Below the pieces are notes generated by a model. It searched no databases, was not told the origin of the DNA, and saw only the letters and a list, made by a program, of their open reading frames with translations. From Lawsonibacter hominis (GTDB lineage: Bacteria > Bacillota > Clostridia > Oscillospirales > Oscillospiraceae), in the NCBI RefSeq assembly GCF_014287895.1, contig NZ_JACOPP010000005.1, positions 124,001-188,000 on the forward strand: DNA of 64,000 bases. The letters run 5' to 3'. Position numbers and translations under genes: made by a program. This document shows positions 49,888 through 58,745 of the stretch, in pieces. Within the stretch, counting starts at the first letter, position 1. Every line of letters starts with the position of its first letter.

Positions 49888-50823
49888 TCAGGGCGCAAAC
49901 ACTGTTTCCGCGCCTACTTTGCTGCACCCCTCGGGGGCGTACTTCCATTTGCGCAGCGGTCCGCTGGTGATGAAATACTCCAGCGGCTCGGGCTTCTCCA
50001 GCGGCGGCAGGGCGTCGATCGCCAACAGCTTGATTTTCATCCGCTCGGGCAGGATGGCCTTCAGATAGACGGAAAAGCGGTCGCCCTCTTTCAGTCCGGG
50101 GCGCAGCTCGGCCAGACCGGACAGGTTGGGCGTCAGCTCGACGAAGGCGCCGTACTCCTTGATGCCCCGCACGATGCCGGGCACCGTCATCCCCGGCTGG
50201 AAGCGGGCCGCGTTTTCCGCCCAGGTGCCCAGCAGCTCCTTGTGGGTCAGATACACCCGCCCGGCCCGCCGGTCCAGGTCGAGCACGGCGGCGAAGATCG
50301 ACTGCCCGGGCGAGAAGCGCTCCGCGGGGTGGGGGATGCGGGAGACGGAAATCGCTTCGATCCCGATCATGGAGGTCACGCCGCAGCCGATATCCACGAA
50401 GGCGCCGAAGGGCTCCAGGTGGGTGACTACGGCGGGAATCACCTGGCCGGGGGAGAGCTGGGCGAGCATGGCGTCCAGGGCCTTCTGCTGCGCCAGCCGC
50501 CGGGACAGCGTCAGGCGCACCGTACCGCCGGTCTCCTCCACGGCGGTGACCACGAAGCAGACCGGCTTGCCGACCCGGGAGAGGATGGCGATCTCACGGG
50601 TCGTGCCGTCGGTGATGCCCAGGGCGGCCTCGGCGCGGGGGATGCGGCCCTGATACGGGCCAACCGTCACCAGCAGGTTGTGCTCCGCGTCGCACAGGCG
50701 CACCATTCCTTCCAGGATCGTTTCCTCTTCCATGGCCCTGCGCAGGGCGGCGGGGGAGGCGCAGGCAGCCTGATGTTCCGGCAAAGAGAGCAAATGGCCC
50801 TCGGGCAAAAAGCGCATCGTCAA
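49888..50823 (-). CDS. S1 RNA-binding-domain protein
   Basis: 311 residues with about three OB-fold S1-like units: a degenerate one near 40-110 (EETILEGMVRLCDAEHNLLVTVG), a clear one at about 135-210 (PGQVIPAVVTHLEPFGAFVDIGCGVTSMIGI) and another at 220-290 (PGMTVPGIVRGIKEYGAFVELTPNLSGLAEL). This resembles shortened ribosomal-protein-S1/YpfD proteins of Firmicutes, which bind mRNA or ribosomes. TTG at 50823 lies 9 nt after AAGGA; the ATG two codons in (50817) is further from it. Both starts are possible. Confidence 0.85.
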   Translation of the reverse strand: MTMRFLPEGHLLSLPEHQAACASPAALRRAMEEETILEGMVRLCDAEHNLLVTVGPYQGRIPRAEAALGITDGTTREIAILSRVGKPVCFVVTAVEETGGTVRLTLSRRLAQQKALDAMLAQLSPGQVIPAVVTHLEPFGAFVDIGCGVTSMIGIEAISVSRIPHPAERFSPGQSIFAAVLDLDRRAGRVYLTHKELLGTWAENAARFQPGMTVPGIVRGIKEYGAFVELTPNLSGLAELRPGLKEGDRFSVYLKAILPERMKIKLLAIDALPPLEKPEPLEYFITSGPLRKWKYAPEGCSKVGAETVFAP

Positions 50824-50955
50824 GATGACCAATCCTTTCCAGCGTCCATGGGCTTTTTTTCTTGATAGCCCACTATATGCGCAGCGCAGCCTTGAATTGA
50901 CAGCGGGCGGGCTGGAATTTATAATGATAGAGATACAGGGAAGGGGGGAGCGGTC

Positions 50956-51156
50956 ATGGACATCCATGTGGGTGACATGCTGGAATTGAAAAAGGCGCAC
51001 CCCTGCGGCAGCCATACCTGGCAGGTGCTGCGGGTGGGGATGGACTTCCGCCTGCGCTGCCAGGGGTGCGGTCATGAGCTGATGATCCCGCGCAGCAAGG
51101 CGGAGAAGAGCATCAAAAAATGGATCCGTAATCCGGAAGGAGCACCGCAGGAATGA
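50956..51156 (+). CDS. DUF951-type small protein
   Basis: 66 residues: HVGDMLELKKAHPCGSHTWQVLRVGMDFRLRCQGCGHELMIPR. One Cys sits in HPCG and a CxxC follows, making a small Zn-binding beta domain like others of DUF951. Function unknown; common near translation and recombination genes in Firmicutes. It overlaps hisC by 4 nt (ATGA), so expression is coupled. GGGGGGAG precedes the ATG. Confidence 0.88.
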   Translation: MDIHVGDMLELKKAHPCGSHTWQVLRVGMDFRLRCQGCGHELMIPRSKAEKSIKKWIRNPEGAPQE

Positions 51157-52211
51157 AGGAATTTTGGAGCAGCCGTATCCGGGGCCTGACCCCGTATACG
51201 CCGGGGGAACAGCCCCGGGAGCGGAAATTCATCAAGCTCAATACCAACGAAAACCCCTATCCCCCCTCGCCCATGGCCCTCTCCGCCATCCGCGCGGCGG
51301 CGGACGAGCCGCTGCGGCTCTATCCCGACCCGGATTGTACCCAGCTGCGGGAAGTCATGGCGGCCACCTGCGGCCTGAAGCCGTCGCAGGTCTTTGTGGG
51401 CAACGGCTCGGACGAGGTGCTGGCCCTCTGCTTTCAGGCCTTTTTTGACCCGGACCGGATCCTTCTCTTTCCCGACGTGACCTACAGCTTTTACCCGGTC
51501 TTTGCCGCGCTCTACGGCCTGCAATACCGGCAGGTGCCGTTGGACGAGGGCTTTGGGGTGCCTGTGGAGTCCTTCTTGGCCCCCAACGGCGGGGTAGTGC
51601 TTGCAAACCCCAACGCGCCCACGGGCCGGGCCCTCTCTCTGTGTGCCATTCGGCGGATACTGGAGGGCAATCCCGGCGCGGTGGTCCTGGTGGACGAGGC
51701 TTATGTGGACTTTGGCGCGGAGTCGGCGGTGGAGCTCATCGACCGCTATCCGAACCTTGTCGTGGTGCAGACCCTGTCCAAGTCCCGCTCCCTGGCCGGG
51801 CTGCGGGTGGGGTTTGCTCTGGCCCAGGAGAACCTGATCGCCGCGCTCAATTGTGTGAAGAATTCCTTCAATTCCTATCCCCTGGACCGGCTTGCCCTGG
51901 CGGGGGCGGAAGGCGCCCTGCGGGATCCGGACTATTTCCGCACCACCACCGCTCAGATCATCGCCACCCGTGACCGTACCGCGGCCCGGCTCAAGACACT
52001 GGGCTTCGACGTGTGCGAGTCTGCGTCCAATTTCCTTTTCATCGCCCATCCGAAGGCGCCTGCCAAGGTCTTGCTGGATGGCCTGCGGGAGCGGGGCATT
52101 CTGGTGCGCTGGTGGGATCAGCCCCGCATCCGGAACCATCTCCGGGTGAGCGTGGGCACCCAGACGGAGATGGACGCCCTGTACGACGCCCTGTCGGAGC
52201 TGGTGCGGTGA
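51153..52211 (+). CDS. hisC: Histidinol-phosphate aminotransferase
   Basis: A 352-residue fold-type I PLP aminotransferase. KLNTNENPYPPSP at the start, NGSDEVLALCFQAF, NPNAPTGRALS, the cofactor Asp in VLVDEAYVDFG and the PLP Lys in QTLSKSRSLAGLRVGFAL match HisC. It may also act on aromatic amino acids. No other his gene is nearby. It overlaps DUF951 upstream and the radical SAM gene downstream by 4 nt each, a tight operon. Confidence 0.93.
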   Translation: MKEFWSSRIRGLTPYTPGEQPRERKFIKLNTNENPYPPSPMALSAIRAAADEPLRLYPDPDCTQLREVMAATCGLKPSQVFVGNGSDEVLALCFQAFFDPDRILLFPDVTYSFYPVFAALYGLQYRQVPLDEGFGVPVESFLAPNGGVVLANPNAPTGRALSLCAIRRILEGNPGAVVLVDEAYVDFGAESAVELIDRYPNLVVVQTLSKSRSLAGLRVGFALAQENLIAALNCVKNSFNSYPLDRLALAGAEGALRDPDYFRTTTAQIIATRDRTAARLKTLGFDVCESASNFLFIAHPKAPAKVLLDGLRERGILVRWWDQPRIRNHLRVSVGTQTEMDALYDALSELVR

Positions 52212-53080
52212 GGTACGAGGGCAGCATCTACCGCCCGCCCGGAGAACACGGCAGCTATCTGCTGCAGGTCACCGTGGGCTGCTCCCACAACGGCTGCACC
52301 TTCTGCGGCATGTATCGGGACAAGCGCTATCATGTGCGCCCTCTGCCGGAGATCTTTGCGGATATCGCCCTGGCCGGGGCTTATTACGGCGGCGTGGAGC
52401 GGGTCTTCCTCTGCGATGGGGATGCGGTTGCCATGGACACGGCGGACCTGCTGGCGGTGCTGGAGCGCCTGTACGGCAGCTTCCCGGGGCTGAAGCGGGT
52501 CAACGCCTATGCAGGAGCGCGCAGTACCCTGGCGAAAACGGATGGGGAACTGGCCGCCCTGCGGGAGGCGGGGCTGGTGCGGCTCTACCTGGGGGTGGAG
52601 AGCGGCAGCGACGCGGTGCTCCGGGCGGTCAACAAAGGGGTGACGGCCCCGGAGATGCTGACGGCCGGACAGCGCCTGGTCAAGGCGGGCTTTGACCTGT
52701 GGACCATGGTCCTCATCGGCCTGGCCGGACCGGGGGAGAAGAGCCGCTCCCATGCCCTGGATACGGCGGCGCTGATCAATGCCATGGGCCCACGGCATTT
52801 GTCCGCGCTGACCTATCTGCCAACGCCGGGAACGCCGCTGGCCCGTCAGGCGGAGCGGGGGGAATTCCAACTGCTGGATGCCCGGGAGGCACTGGAGGAG
52901 ACCCGGCTGCTGCTGGAGAGCCTGCAGGTGTCTCCCCTCCATTTTACCAGCGACCACGCCTCCAATTACCTGCCGCTCAAGGGCGGCCTGCCGGAGGAGC
53001 GGGAACGGCTGCTGGCGCTCCTGGACGGGGCGCTGGCGGGCAGACAAGACGTCCGGCCGGAATTCTGGCGGGGATTGTGA
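52208..53080 (+). CDS. Radical SAM protein with C-x4-C-x2-C cluster motif
   Basis: 290 residues. The cluster motif reads CSHNGCTFC (Cys 25, 30, 33), spacing x4-x2 rather than the usual x3-x2, but still a radical SAM type by context (VTVGCSHNGCTFCGM, LYLGVESGSDAVLRAVNKG, ALTYLPTPGTPL). The later segment GVESGSD with the AGFDLWTMVLIGLAGPGEKSR region fits the Elp3/MiaB/NifB-like fold. Substrate unknown. Start GTG at 52208 overlaps the hisC stop. A DsrE-like gene follows after 10 nt, suggesting sulfur or tRNA chemistry, which is inference. Confidence 0.85.
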   Translation: MRYEGSIYRPPGEHGSYLLQVTVGCSHNGCTFCGMYRDKRYHVRPLPEIFADIALAGAYYGGVERVFLCDGDAVAMDTADLLAVLERLYGSFPGLKRVNAYAGARSTLAKTDGELAALREAGLVRLYLGVESGSDAVLRAVNKGVTAPEMLTAGQRLVKAGFDLWTMVLIGLAGPGEKSRSHALDTAALINAMGPRHLSALTYLPTPGTPLARQAERGEFQLLDAREALEETRLLLESLQVSPLHFTSDHASNYLPLKGGLPEERERLLALLDGALAGRQDVRPEFWRGL

Positions 53081-53090
53081 GGAAAAGACG

Positions 53091-53429
53091 ATGGAGGAGC
53101 ATCTGCATATTCTCTGGACCAACGCCGATCCGGTGGTATTTGATAAAATGGTGCTGATGTACGCCGTCAACAGCCTGACCCACGGCTGGTGGGAGAAGGT
53201 CACCGTTATCCTTTGGGGGGAGAGTGCACGGCTGGCGGTCGAAGATCCGGCAGTGGCCGGGCGCATCCGCCTGGCCCGGGCGCAGGGCGTGGCATTCTCT
53301 GCCTGCGTTTCCTGCGCCCGCGAGCTCGGGGTGGAGGAGCAGCTGCGGGAGATGGGATTGGAGGTCATCCCCTGGGGCGAACCGCTGACCCGCCTCATCC
53401 GGTCCCGTGCCCCGCTGCTTACCGTGTAA
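53091..53429 (+). CDS. DsrE/DsrF-like protein
   Basis: 112 residues. LHILWTNADPVVFDKMVLMYAVNSLTHGWWEKVTVILWGESARLAV and SACVSCARELGVEEQLREMG match the DsrE fold, with a CVSC Cys pair where sulfur-carrier relatives have a reactive Cys. Likely sulfur transfer or a redox role. Encoded 10 nt after the radical SAM gene and followed by a strong terminator, so it is the last gene of the DUF951-hisC-radical SAM-DsrE operon. Confidence 0.82.
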   Translation: MEEHLHILWTNADPVVFDKMVLMYAVNSLTHGWWEKVTVILWGESARLAVEDPAVAGRIRLARAQGVAFSACVSCARELGVEEQLREMGLEVIPWGEPLTRLIRSRAPLLTV

Positions 53430-53485
53430 AGGGAAATCACATTCGCCCAATACCGCGGCAGCAATATGGAAATTCATAAGGAAAA

Positions 53486-53526
53486 GCAGAAGGTGACAAG
53501 CTAAAAGGCTTGTCACCTTCTTTTTG
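53486..53526 (+). terminator. Terminator of the hisC operon
   Basis: Perfect stem GAAGGTGACAAGC-type arms around CTAAAAG, followed by T5. Confidence 0.92.
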
Positions 53527-53541
53527 CAGCGCGGCCCGAAT

Positions 53542-53574
53542 CTGACCTTTTTTGAGAGCGGCTTGCCGTATAAT
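53542..53574 (+). promoter_or_regulatory. spoIIGA promoter with a long spacer
   Basis: TATAAT (53569-53574) with the nearest -35-like hexamer CTGACC (53542-53547) 21 bp upstream. An over-long spacer is a known feature of the Spo0A-activated spoIIG promoter of Bacillus. No clear TGTCGAA box is seen here. Confidence 0.5.
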
Positions 53575-53726
53575 GATCTCTGCTGGACGAGACCGCTGCC
53601 GCCGTCGCTGGCAAAGATACCGGCGCATGCCGCGTGAGCGGAAGCGAGAGGCAAGGCGCGGGAGCATCGCTCCGCAGGCATACAAAGGAGCGTCGGCCAG
53701 ACAGGACGAACAGGGGGACGCGCAGA

Positions 53727-54584
53727 ATGACGGTGGTGTATATCGACGCGCTGTTCCTGCTCAACTTTGTCGTGGATTATCTGCTGCTGCTGTGCGCGGG
53801 ACGTTTGGCGGGCGAGGTGCTCCACCGGGGGCGGCTGGCATTGGGCGCGGCGCTGGCAGGCGCGTACGCCGCCGCCGTCTTCCTGCCGGGGATGGGCTTT
53901 CTGCTCCATCCCCTGTGCAAATTGGCCGCGGCGGTCCTGGCCCTGCTGATCGGTTATGGGGGAAGCCGCCGTCTGCTGCGGGTAACGCTGGTCTTCTTTG
54001 CGGTATCCGCAGCCTTTGCCGGCGGGATCCTGGCCCTGGAGCTGTTGGGCGGGAGGGGGCTCACGCTGGAAAACGGCGTATTCTCCTCCGCCATGGACCT
54101 GCGCCTCATCCTGCTCTCGGCGGCGGGGTGCTACGTGGTCATCACCCTGCTCTTCCAACGCTCCGCCCGCCACACCGCCGCACGGCAGGAGCTGGTGCCT
54201 GCGGTGCTTACCCTGGACGGGCGGCGGGTGGCATTGACGGCCCTGGTGGATACCGGAAACACCCTGACGGACCCGGCTACGGGCCGCCCAGTGATGGTGG
54301 CGGAGGGGGAGAAGGTGGCGGGATTGTTTCCCTCCGGGCAGGCGCCGGACGAAGCGGACCTGCGCGACCCGGTGGCGGCGCTGGAACGCTTGTCCCAGGC
54401 GGGCTTTCTGGGGCGGTGCCGCCTGCTGCCCTATCAGGCGGTGGGGGTGGAGTGCGGCATGCTGCTCTCTCTGCGGCTGGACGGGGCCAGGGTGGGCCGG
54501 GAGGATTACGGAACACTGCTGGTGGCGCTTTCGCCCAACCGCCTGTCCGACGGCGGGGGCTATAGCGCCCTGATCGGTACATAG
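53727..54584 (+). CDS. spoIIGA: Sporulation sigma-E factor-processing peptidase SpoIIGA
   Basis: A 285-residue membrane aspartic protease that cleaves pro-sigma-E in the mother cell. The N-terminal half has about five membrane spans (VVYIDALFLLNFVVDYLLLLCAG onward). The C-terminal domain carries the active-site ALVDTGNTLTDP. The activating partner SpoIIR comes from the forespore. Followed by sigE 135 nt on, the usual order. The ATG at 53727 has AGGGGGA 8 nt upstream. Confidence 0.95.
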   Translation: MTVVYIDALFLLNFVVDYLLLLCAGRLAGEVLHRGRLALGAALAGAYAAAVFLPGMGFLLHPLCKLAAAVLALLIGYGGSRRLLRVTLVFFAVSAAFAGGILALELLGGRGLTLENGVFSSAMDLRLILLSAAGCYVVITLLFQRSARHTAARQELVPAVLTLDGRRVALTALVDTGNTLTDPATGRPVMVAEGEKVAGLFPSGQAPDEADLRDPVAALERLSQAGFLGRCRLLPYQAVGVECGMLLSLRLDGARVGREDYGTLLVALSPNRLSDGGGYSALIGT

Positions 54585-54719
54585 ATCCTGCCGGGACCAC
54601 GGGAAACGCCCGGCCGGGGGGCCTTCTGCGTCAAACGCGGCGCCGGTGTTCCGCGCCGCCGGGCAGGTCCCCATGGCCTGAACGAGGCGGAAGAAAAAGA
54701 ATGATTTGGGAGGCTGGAT

Positions 54720-55442
54720 ATGAGCGCCTGGCTTTTGCGCTGTTACGTCCGTGTGCAGCAGGCCCTGGCACGGCTGGGGCTGAAGCTGCCGGGAAAGATC
54801 ATGTACATCGGGGGGAGCGACACCCTTCCGCCGCCCCTGTCCAGAGACGAGGAGTCGGACCTGATCGCACGGCTGGAAGAAGGGGACGAGGCGGTCAAGT
54901 CCCAGCTCATCGAGCGCAACCTGCGCCTGGTGGTCTATATCGCCCGGCGGTTCGAAAACACCGGCGTGGGCATCGAGGATCTGATCTCCATCGGCACCAT
55001 CGGTCTGATCAAGGCAGTGAATACCTATCAGCCTGCCAAGAACATCAAGCTGGCTACCTATGCCTCACGGTGCATCGAAAATGAGATTCTGATGCATCTG
55101 CGCAAGATCGTGAACCTGAAGAGCGAGGTCTCCTTTGACGAGCCGCTGAACACCGACTGGGACGGCAACGAGCTGCTGCTGTCCGATATCCTGGGGACGG
55201 AAAACGACCTGGTGATGAAGCCGATCGAGGATGACGTGGATCGTAAGCTCCTCTTCGACGCAATGGAGAAGCTGGAAGCACGGGAGAAGCAGATCATCAC
55301 CATGCGCTTTGGGCTGGACGGCCGGCCGGAGCGGACCCAGAAGGAGGTGGCCGATTCCCTTGGGATCTCGCAATCTTATATCTCGCGCCTGGAAAAGCGC
55401 ATCATCAACCGTCTCAAGCGAGAGATTTTAAAAATGCTGTGA
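54720..55442 (+). CDS. sigE: RNA polymerase sporulation sigma factor sigma-E
   Basis: 240 residues. The N-terminal pro-sequence (about 1-29) ends at IMYIGGSDTLPPPLS, the site where SpoIIGA acts. Region 2 (RNLRLVVYIARRFENTGVGIEDLISIGTIGLIKAVNTY), region 3 and region 4 (TQKEVADSLGISQSYISRLEKRI) are complete. It directs early mother-cell transcription. Confidence 0.97.
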   Translation: MSAWLLRCYVRVQQALARLGLKLPGKIMYIGGSDTLPPPLSRDEESDLIARLEEGDEAVKSQLIERNLRLVVYIARRFENTGVGIEDLISIGTIGLIKAVNTYQPAKNIKLATYASRCIENEILMHLRKIVNLKSEVSFDEPLNTDWDGNELLLSDILGTENDLVMKPIEDDVDRKLLFDAMEKLEAREKQIITMRFGLDGRPERTQKEVADSLGISQSYISRLEKRIINRLKREILKML

Positions 55443-55453
55443 TCCCGGTGCAG

Positions 55454-55486
55454 GCAAAGCCGGGCGGCGCTGCCGCCCGGCTTTGC
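55454..55486 (+). terminator. Hairpin after sigE
   Basis: Perfect 15-bp stem GCAAAGCCGGGCGGC with its complement, GCT loop. The next 31 bp (55488-55518) form a second stem TGTCGAAAAAGGCC / GGCCTTTTTCGACA, so termination may be doubled. Confidence 0.75.
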
Positions 55487-55487
55487 T

Positions 55488-55910
55488 TGTCGAAAAAGGC
55501 CTTTGGCCTTTTTCGACAGAGGAATACATGACGGACAGGGCTCGATTCTGGCAGAAAAGTCGCCCTGTCCGTCATGAGAGGTGTCATTTCCGACGCACGT
55601 GTCGCCGGAAATGACGGAGCTTCCTTTCCTTCCGTCGTCTGCGGACGACTCAACTCTGCGGGGCTCTTCTCCAGGAGGGGGTTTCGACAGCCTGGCAGGC
55701 GGAGGCGTGGAAGCGGAAACCTGCTTCCACGCCTCCGTCTGCGCGCTCCCCCAAACCCTCCAGGGGTTCCGTGCTGCGCGGATACCATGGCGCACCTGCC
55801 GGGCGCAGGCAGACGGCGAGGTAAAGCTCAAATCGTTTACGGGACGAGCCCGTCGCTTCCTTTGCGTTGACCGCCCATCTGCGTGATCGGTTACGTACTG
55901 CAATGCCGGG
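55488..55910. other. Hairpin-rich intergenic region, no gene
   Basis: In 420 bp there are several long perfect or nested stems. ATGACGGACAGGGC at 55528-55541 pairs with 55562-55575; GTCATTTCCG at 55583-55592 with 55606-55615; GTCGTC/GACGAC near 55634-55649; GGAGGCGTGGAAGC at 55701-55714 with 55723-55736. No credible protein. It resembles a dispersed structured repeat or an untranslated RNA; see findings. Confidence 0.6.
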
Positions 55911-57854
55911 TCAGAAGCTGGGCCAAAGTTCGATTGTGCCGCCCGCCTGGACGACGTGGTTATTTCCGGATTCCCAGGTCGTGTCGTTCAGGAGGACCTT
56001 GAACGCCAGGTTGCCGGAGACGGGGCGCTCCAGGATGAACTGCCACGTAGCGGCGTCGACGTTTTCGCACCTCTGCCCGAAGTCCCAATGGAGCGGCAGG
56101 GTGTCGCCGCGGATCGAAAGGGTGTTGCCGAATCCGGTGTCGTAATGGATGATGACCCTGGTCTGGGTATAGACGGGCTGATGGTATTCGGCCGGGCAGC
56201 CGCTGGTCAGCATCCTGGCGCTGTTCGGAGGCAGCGTAACCGTGATGCTCCGGCTGTTCGGAACGTCCCCCTCCTGGACTTGAATGACCGAGTCGGTATT
56301 TAAAAGGTCGGTGAGCTGGGCGCCGGTCGTGAAGCTGGCGCCCCCCGGGTTGAGTGTGATGGTTCTGGTCTGCTCGGAAGCGGAATTGTTGAAGAGACAG
56401 ATCAATTCATTGCCGTTTTTCTCGTTTCGGCGGCTGAACGCATACACGGGGTCGCCGTGAGAGTAATAGAGCTCACGCTGTACGCCTTGCGTAAAAAGGT
56501 CGCTGTATTCCCTGCGCAGCCGGTTGAGCCGCCGGAGATACTGAAAGGTGGTCGTATTCTCGCTGAAGCTGCTCATCATCTCACGGTTGTAGTAATTGAT
56601 GGTGTCCTCCGTATATTTGAAGTCGCCCGCCATATTTTGTTCCGTGCCATAGTACACGACCGGGATACCGCGCACGGCATACTGGAAAGCCAGCGCCAGA
56701 CGCAGCTTGGCCCAGTTGTCGCCCGCATTCGCAAGGAAACGGGAACGATCATGGTTATCCAGGAAGGTGAAGAGCCGGTTCGTGTCGTTGTACTTATCAT
56801 CCTGGTCCAGCACCCACTTGACGCCGCCCCACGCTTCGCCCTTGCAAAACACCTTGTTCATCTGGAAGTAGAGCGGAAAGTCGAGCATGCCCCACATATA
56901 ATTCTGGAATGCGGCATTGGCATCTACCGAGCCGGTAAACGCTTCCCCAAAGCTGGGCTTGCCGGTGTGCTGCTCATAGAGGGCGAGGTACTGCGGCGGA
57001 ATCTCGATGACCGCGTCGACCCGGGAGCCGGCAAAGCCATAGCTGAACCAGCCGCTGTCCGTGTCCGGATTCCAGTAGGCATCCATGAGCGCCTGCCAGC
57101 AGTCTGGATTTTCCTGCGCCAGATCGTCCAGGCCGCCAAGACTGTAATTTTGGGCCTCATTGGGGTCGTCAAAATTTACGATGTTGGGGGTGTTGTGATA
57201 CCAGGCGGGATTGTCGAAGGGGGCCGCCGGTTTGTAATCAGCGGGGGAGTAAGTGGTGGAAGGGTACTCCAGGTAATCCGCGGTATGGTTGAGCTGGGCA
57301 TCGATGATAATCTTTAGACCGAGATTATCTGCGGCTGCAATAAGCGCCTTGAGTTCCGCTTCCGTACCGAAATGCGAATTGGGGCGGTTGAAGTCTTTGG
57401 TATAGTAACCATGATATCCGGCCTCGTCGCCGGAGCGGCTGTACTTTTCGTTCTCCTGGGGGGCGGAGATCCAGATTGCGGTAAAGCCCAGGTCCTTGAT
57501 GTACTGTAATTTCTGCGTCAGGCCGGCCCAGTCGCCGCCCTGGTAGTAGTGCAGGTCCCCGGGACGGTACTCTTCTCCAAGCGTACCGTTGTTGTTGGGA
57601 TTCCCGTCAAAGAAACGGTCGGTCAAAAGCATATAAACGGTATCGTTCTCGCTTAGGCTGCTGGCAGAATAGCCCACGGATGCGTCACCACCTGAGTCAG
57701 AACTTGCTGCGGCTGGGGAAGGCTGGAATAGGGCAAGGCGAGCTGCAAGGGCAAGCGTTACCGTGATCCCGTTTCTCCGCGTCCGCTTCCTTGCCGGCGC
57801 CGGTCTCGGCTCGCCGGAAGGCGTGTTGTCCCTTGCCCTGTGAGGGTGCTCCAA
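55911..57854 (-). CDS. Secreted GH13 alpha-amylase with starch-binding-like C-terminus
   Basis: 647 residues as read. Export signal KRTRRNGITVTLALAARLALFQPSPAAA lies after an unusual 25-residue leader, then the GH13 barrel: DAQLNH (Asp 185), SRVDAVIE (nucleophile Asp 280), FGEAF (acid/base Glu 304), LDNHD (Asp 369). A C-terminal beta domain (from about 560, ending GNNHVVQAGGTIELWPSF) resembles starch-binding modules. It should cut starch outside the cell for the adjoining ABC importer. Only a TTG (57854) without a good ribosome site is available as start, so a frameshift near the 5' end is possible. It is 33 nt after the permease gene. Confidence 0.88.
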   Translation of the reverse strand: MEHPHRARDNTPSGEPRPAPARKRTRRNGITVTLALAARLALFQPSPAAASSDSGGDASVGYSASSLSENDTVYMLLTDRFFDGNPNNNGTLGEEYRPGDLHYYQGGDWAGLTQKLQYIKDLGFTAIWISAPQENEKYSRSGDEAGYHGYYTKDFNRPNSHFGTEAELKALIAAADNLGLKIIIDAQLNHTADYLEYPSTTYSPADYKPAAPFDNPAWYHNTPNIVNFDDPNEAQNYSLGGLDDLAQENPDCWQALMDAYWNPDTDSGWFSYGFAGSRVDAVIEIPPQYLALYEQHTGKPSFGEAFTGSVDANAAFQNYMWGMLDFPLYFQMNKVFCKGEAWGGVKWVLDQDDKYNDTNRLFTFLDNHDRSRFLANAGDNWAKLRLALAFQYAVRGIPVVYYGTEQNMAGDFKYTEDTINYYNREMMSSFSENTTTFQYLRRLNRLRREYSDLFTQGVQRELYYSHGDPVYAFSRRNEKNGNELICLFNNSASEQTRTITLNPGGASFTTGAQLTDLLNTDSVIQVQEGDVPNSRSITVTLPPNSARMLTSGCPAEYHQPVYTQTRVIIHYDTGFGNTLSIRGDTLPLHWDFGQRCENVDAATWQFILERPVSGNLAFKVLLNDTTWESGNNHVVQAGGTIELWPSF

Positions 57855-57887
57855 ACAGATACATCGCCCACGCGCGATCCGCGCCCG

Positions 57888-58745
57888 TCATCCCTTGACG
57901 GCGCCGGCGGCGATTCCATTGATAATATGCTTCTGCATGAGCAGAAAGAAGAGCACGACCGGGATCGTGGAGACAACAAACCCAGCCATGATAAGATTCC
58001 ATTGCTGGTTGTACTGACCGTAAAAATACATCTGGCTGAGCGGAATCGTGACGGGCTTTGCAAGGATCAGGTAGGGGAGCAGAAAGTCGTTCCAAATCCA
58101 AAGAGCGTTCAAAACGGCGACAGTGGCCAGGATGGGCTTAAGCATGGGCAGGACGACGGAAAAGAACAGACGGACGGTGCCGCAGCCGTCTATCATGGCG
58201 GCCTCCTCCAATTCCTTCGGCACGCCGTCCACGAAGCCCTTTATTAAAAAGATGGGGATCGGGCACTGAAGCCCGCAGTAAATCAGGATGAGCCCGTAAA
58301 TGTGACCGGTAAGGTGCATGCCTTTGGCGGTGGTCAGCAGCGAGATCATGATCGTGTGGAACGGAACAAACATGGACGAGAGGAAGAGCAGCGTCAGGAC
58401 ATCGGCCCAGACGGAGTTCCAGCGGGCCAGCGCGTACCCGGCCAGCGTGCTTACGATCAGGTTCAGGACGATTCCGCCGCCGGTAACCAGGCAGGAATTG
58501 AGAAACGCGGTCGGGAAATGGGACGCCTCCAGTACCGTTCGGTAGTTTTCAAGGGTCGGCGCCTGAGGCAGCGTGAGGGCCGAGGCAATGATTTCGCCCT
58601 TGTCCTTGAAGGAATTGAGCACGGCGATTAGAACGGGGAAGAAGAACACCAGCGCGATTAAGGCGGTCACGACGGTGATCCCAACGCCGCGCCGCTGGCG
58701 GCGCAGGCTCCGCCGGCGCGTATGGAGCGTAGCGACGCGGTTCAT
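57888..58745 (-). CDS. Sugar ABC transporter permease, MalG-like
   Basis: 285 residues, about six spans. EAA loop LEEAAMIDGCGTVRLFFSVVLPMLKP and C-terminal MQKHIINGIAAGAVKG. Its ATG at 58745 overlaps the stop of the upstream permease gene (ATGA), so translation is coupled. Pairs with that gene product to form the channel for the amylase products. Confidence 0.93.
   Translation of the reverse strand: MNRVATLHTRRRSLRRQRRGVGITVVTALIALVFFFPVLIAVLNSFKDKGEIIASALTLPQAPTLENYRTVLEASHFPTAFLNSCLVTGGGIVLNLIVSTLAGYALARWNSVWADVLTLLFLSSMFVPFHTIMISLLTTAKGMHLTGHIYGLILIYCGLQCPIPIFLIKGFVDGVPKELEEAAMIDGCGTVRLFFSVVLPMLKPILATVAVLNALWIWNDFLLPYLILAKPVTIPLSQMYFYGQYNQQWNLIMAGFVVSTIPVVLFFLLMQKHIINGIAAGAVKG

Noticed and set aside
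55376..55903. A 175-codon minus-strand frame between sigE and amylase
   Set aside because: It runs through many perfect hairpins and into the end of sigE. Its sequence looks like translated structured repeat.
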